Below, piece after piece: positions 13,229-15,182 of a stretch of 15,182 bases of DNA; within the stretch, counting starts at the first letter, position 1; the number at the start of each line of letters is the position of its first letter. Source of the DNA: DATEEG01 sp035525055. GTDB taxonomy: Bacteria; Actinomycetota; Acidimicrobiia; Spongiisociales; ZC4RG35. Below the pieces are notes generated by a model. The model was not told where the DNA came from. It did not search any database and saw nothing but the letters and a program-made list of their open reading frames with translations. The stretch covers positions 1-15,182 of the forward strand of contig DATLEZ010000142.1 in NCBI GenBank assembly GCA_035525055.1, read 5' to 3'. Made by a program: the position numbers and the translations under genes.

Positions 13229-14085
13229 TTCACGCGGGCAAGAGTCGCCGTGATCTGCTCTTTGATCTGATCCGGTTGTTGGAGGTACGCAAAGTGCCCG
13301 CATCCAATCAACACAGATAGGCGGGCACCCGGTACCGCCCGGGCAATGTGGGCCGCCACTTCAATTGGAATGAAGTCCTCATCTCCGTGAATGACCAGTG
13401 TCGGGATCCTGAGTTTGCGCAGTTTCGGCAGCAGGTCGTACTCGGCTGACAGCCAGGTCTCCTCATAAAGGCGATGCTCGATGGCTCTCGCCGTTAGAAC
13501 GCTCTCCTTTGTGAAGTGCGTTCGGAGTCGTCCAACGACTCGCTCGAGCAGTTCTGGCTGGGGGAGGGTCAGTCCAAAGTGGATCCAGTAATACCCAGCC
13601 TCGACATCGAAATCTCCTTGCTTGAAGAGGTCGTTGGATGACAGTGTCTGCATCCGCTCCACGTCAGCCGCCGGTCTTATGCGGCGAAAGTGCTCTCGGA
13701 GCAGCACTGAGTCGTCGTGGGACGCCGGAGCCGTTGTCATCAGGATCAGATGCGAGACACGATCGGGATAGCGAATGGCGTACTCCATCGCCAAGACCCC
13801 ACCCCATGAATGCCCAAGAACCGCAAAGGCTTCCAGTTGAAATTGGCGCCGGAGTCGCTCCAGGTCCTCCATCTCGGACCGGATTGTGACGTTCTCGGCC
13901 TCGACGCCGACAGCAGACCTGCCCCGTCCTCGTTGGTCGTAATAGATGAGTCGGAAGGAATCGGCGAGGTGGTCGAGCTCCGGCAAGAGGTAGCTGTGGT
14001 CGAAGTCAGGTCCACCATGAACGACGATGATGGGGGAGCCCTGCCCGATGTCGCGGTAGTACAAAGAAGCTTGGCCGGTCAGCAC
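13225..14085 (-). CDS. Alpha/beta hydrolase (proline iminopeptidase-like, S33 group)
   Basis: 286 residues from GTG 14085. An alpha/beta-hydrolase with the oxyanion motif HGGPDFDHSYL (23-33), YYDQRGRGRS (48-57), the nucleophile elbow GHSWGG (91-96, Ser93), acid Asp235 in HGDEDFIP and catalytic His264 in GCGHFAYLQQP. The HGGP and DQRGxGxS pattern is typical of the prolyl aminopeptidase/epoxide-hydrolase-like branch; the actual substrate cannot be told. It has no signal peptide, so it is probably cytoplasmic. The start is uncertain: the frame is open to GTG 14253, adding 56 residues that look non-domain-like and low in conservation features. GTG 14085 lies 5-10 residues before the first strand, with AAAGGA just upstream but too close for an ideal SD. 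It converges on nusB and its last bases overlap nusB's stop. Codon use and A+T content look higher than in the neighbouring ribosomal genes. Confidence 0.88.
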   Translation of the reverse strand: MLTGQASLYYRDIGQGSPIIVVHGGPDFDHSYLLPELDHLADSFRLIYYDQRGRGRSAVGVEAENVTIRSEMEDLERLRRQFQLEAFAVLGHSWGGVLAMEYAIRYPDRVSHLILMTTAPASHDDSVLLREHFRRIRPAADVERMQTLSSNDLFKQGDFDVEAGYYWIHFGLTLPQPELLERVVGRLRTHFTKESVLTARAIEHRLYEETWLSAEYDLLPKLRKLRIPTLVIHGDEDFIPIEVAAHIARAVPGARLSVLIGCGHFAYLQQPDQIKEQITATLARVN

Positions 14086-14291
14086 TTCCTTTCGCGAGGG
14101 ATCAGTCGTTGGGTAGAGAAATCGGCGTGCATCTCGAAGCTTCCGAGAGGAGGAGGCGACAGCGTAGGGGACGACCCATTGGCGCCCAAGGGATGGACGG
14201 GTCTTGGGGATCTCGCCAGAGCCTACGAGTACGGGATGCGGGGCACGGTCCACGTGGTCCCGGCCGCGTGATCCGGGGGTGTCGAGTCGGA
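14086..14291. other. Gap between the two minus-strand hydrolases
   Basis: 206 bp if the hydrolase starts at GTG 14085, or 38 bp if it starts at GTG 14253. The only structure seen is GATCCG (14270-14275) with CGGATC (14288-14293), a 6-bp stem with a 12-nt loop at the 3' end of the second hydrolase and without a T-tract, and an 8-bp palindrome CCACGTGG at 14250-14257. No RNA gene or promoter can be supported. Confidence 0.4.
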
Positions 14292-15167
14292 TCAGCCCTC
14301 CGCCAGAACGTTCCGGAGCTTGGCCGCGAACGCGTCCGGTTCGCCCATCTGGCCGTACTCGCCCCCTAGGAAGCCGCCATGGTTGCTGGGGAAGATCACC
14401 GGTTCGGTTCCCAGACGCTCGGCAACGGCGAAGGAGCCTCGGCTCGCGAGCTCGCCCTGTGACTCCTCTCCGGTGGCCATGACGATCCGCGTGGATGCGG
14501 CGCGCAGGGCCTCAATGTCGGGCTCGTACCCGATGGACCCGACGAGGGCTAGGCCGAGGAGCGGGTCGGTCCGTGATCCATCATCCTCGGTCGGGAGGCC
14601 GAACATCGCCGGGTCGGGCGCGGGCTGTTGTGCGAAGTCAGCCGTGAACTCGCCGCGATGGCTGACGATGGCGATGAAGTGGGCCATTCCCGCCCCCCAA
14701 CCGCGCTGCCGATACGTTTTGTTGACCGCGCGTGTTGCCGCCAGCGCCGCCTCTCGGTCGGGGAGGAGAGTCGGGAGCGGGGGCTCGTGCGCAACGAGGT
14801 TCCGCACATCCCCGGGGTGCCGGGCGACGAGCGCCAGCGCGTTCACCGCGCCGCCGCTGCTCGCGAACAGGTCGACCGGCCCGCATCCAAGCACCTCGAT
14901 GATCCGGTGCACGTCGTCGGCATGCTGTTCGGGCGTTGGCGGGGTCATCGGCTCGGTCAGATGGCTGCGCTCACTTCCACGCGGGTCGTAGGTGACCACG
15001 GTGCGGTCGGTGAAGTGGCTCGCCAGGGTTACGAAGCCGGCCGCGGCCATCGGTGAGCCGATCAGGAACAGGGGAGTCGCGTCCGGCGAGGTGCCAGGTC
15101 GGATGTCGTAGGTCAAGGTGGCGCCCGGCACTTCCAGGGTGCGAGTGTTGTGCTCGGTCAGGGTCAT
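14292..15167 (-). CDS. Alpha/beta hydrolase
   Basis: 291 residues. An alpha/beta-hydrolase in which the usual HGG oxyanion loop reads LIGSPMAAAGF (35-45), followed by TYDPRGSERS (59-68), the nucleophile elbow FASSGGAVNAL (101-111, Ser104), and a C-terminal His263 in PSNHGGFLGGE. The acid is probably one of Glu234/Glu235 in ATGEES, an unusual choice since Asp is common there. Layout fits the many uncharacterised hydrolases of Actinomycetota; the substrate is unknown. There is no signal peptide. The start is well fixed: ATG 15167 is preceded by AAGGAG with an 8-nt spacer, the best SD in the window. It is upstream of the other minus-strand hydrolase, but with a gap and a different motif set, so the two are not recent duplicates. 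The promoter lies beyond the window edge. Confidence 0.9.
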   Translation of the reverse strand: MTLTEHNTRTLEVPGATLTYDIRPGTSPDATPLFLIGSPMAAAGFVTLASHFTDRTVVTYDPRGSERSHLTEPMTPPTPEQHADDVHRIIEVLGCGPVDLFASSGGAVNALALVARHPGDVRNLVAHEPPLPTLLPDREAALAATRAVNKTYRQRGWGAGMAHFIAIVSHRGEFTADFAQQPAPDPAMFGLPTEDDGSRTDPLLGLALVGSIGYEPDIEALRAASTRIVMATGEESQGELASRGSFAVAERLGTEPVIFPSNHGGFLGGEYGQMGEPDAFAAKLRNVLAEG

Positions 15168-15182
15168 TTGGTTGCTCCTTCG
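15168..15182 (-). promoter_or_regulatory. Ribosome binding site of the last hydrolase
   Basis: Read on the minus strand, the final bases are CGAAGGAGCAACCAA before the ATG. AAGGAG is a near-perfect SD at 8 nt spacing, in contrast to the SD-less starts of most other genes here. Confidence 0.8.

Noticed and set aside
14250..14257. CCACGTGG palindrome as an operator
   Set aside because: Short, single, and overlapping a doubtful GTG start. Such sites are expected by chance.
14270..14293. GATCCG/CGGATC stem as terminator of the second hydrolase
   Set aside because: Only 6 pairs, a 12-nt loop and no T-tract.

Overview
The window (about 60-65% G+C by eye) is a block of actinobacterial housekeeping chromosome, almost all of it coding and mostly on the plus strand. 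The order rarA (3' end) - small membrane protein - alaS - ruvX - mltG - aroE - ... - prepilin peptidase - aroC - (aroK) - aroB - efp - nusB follows the conserved alaS-to-nusB neighbourhood of Actinomycetota, which in Mycobacterium tuberculosis runs from about Rv2559c to Rv2533c. The lipoprotein with a long Thr/Pro linker, the DUF4388 protein and the frequent starts without a Shine-Dalgarno suggest an uncultured-type lineage near Acidimicrobiia. That placement is inference.

Region 1 (1-1574): the last codons of a RarA-type AAA+ ATPase overlap by ATGA a lipoprotein of the PQQ-dependent sugar dehydrogenase (soluble aldose/YliI-like) family. A stretch with a long inverted repeat follows, then a 57-residue single-span membrane protein.

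Region 2 (1574-2722): a complete, apparently intact IS630-family insertion sequence. Its terminal inverted repeats are about 28 bp long and it is flanked by a TA duplication. It sits inside the stop codon of the small membrane gene and recreates that stop. Its own transposase stop codon is completed by host DNA.

Region 3 (2806-9916): alaS, ruvX, mltG and aroE are packed nose to tail (alanyl-tRNA synthesis, RuvX/YqgF nuclease fold, glycan-strand termination, shikimate dehydrogenase). Then come a 433-residue DUF4388 protein with a disordered Pro/Glu-rich tail and a GxGD prepilin peptidase, a pairing that points to type IV pilus or Tad-type secretion biology.

Region 4 (9951-13228): aroC, a 34-codon vestige of shikimate kinase carrying only its Walker A motif, aroB, efp and nusB. 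The aroK vestige lies exactly where intact aroK belongs and is joined to both neighbours by start/stop contacts. aroQ and pepQ, usual in this neighbourhood, are absent between aroB and efp.

Region 5 (13225-15182): two alpha/beta hydrolases on the minus strand, the first converging on nusB with overlapping stop codons. These look like accessory genes.

No rRNA, tRNA, CRISPR array, phage module or convincing rho-independent terminator was seen. I did not find a clear new multi-gene system. The most informative anomalies are the aroK vestige, the stop-codon exchange at the IS630 ends, and the recurrent TANNNT box just upstream of SD-less starts, including a 7-codon leader ORF before efp.
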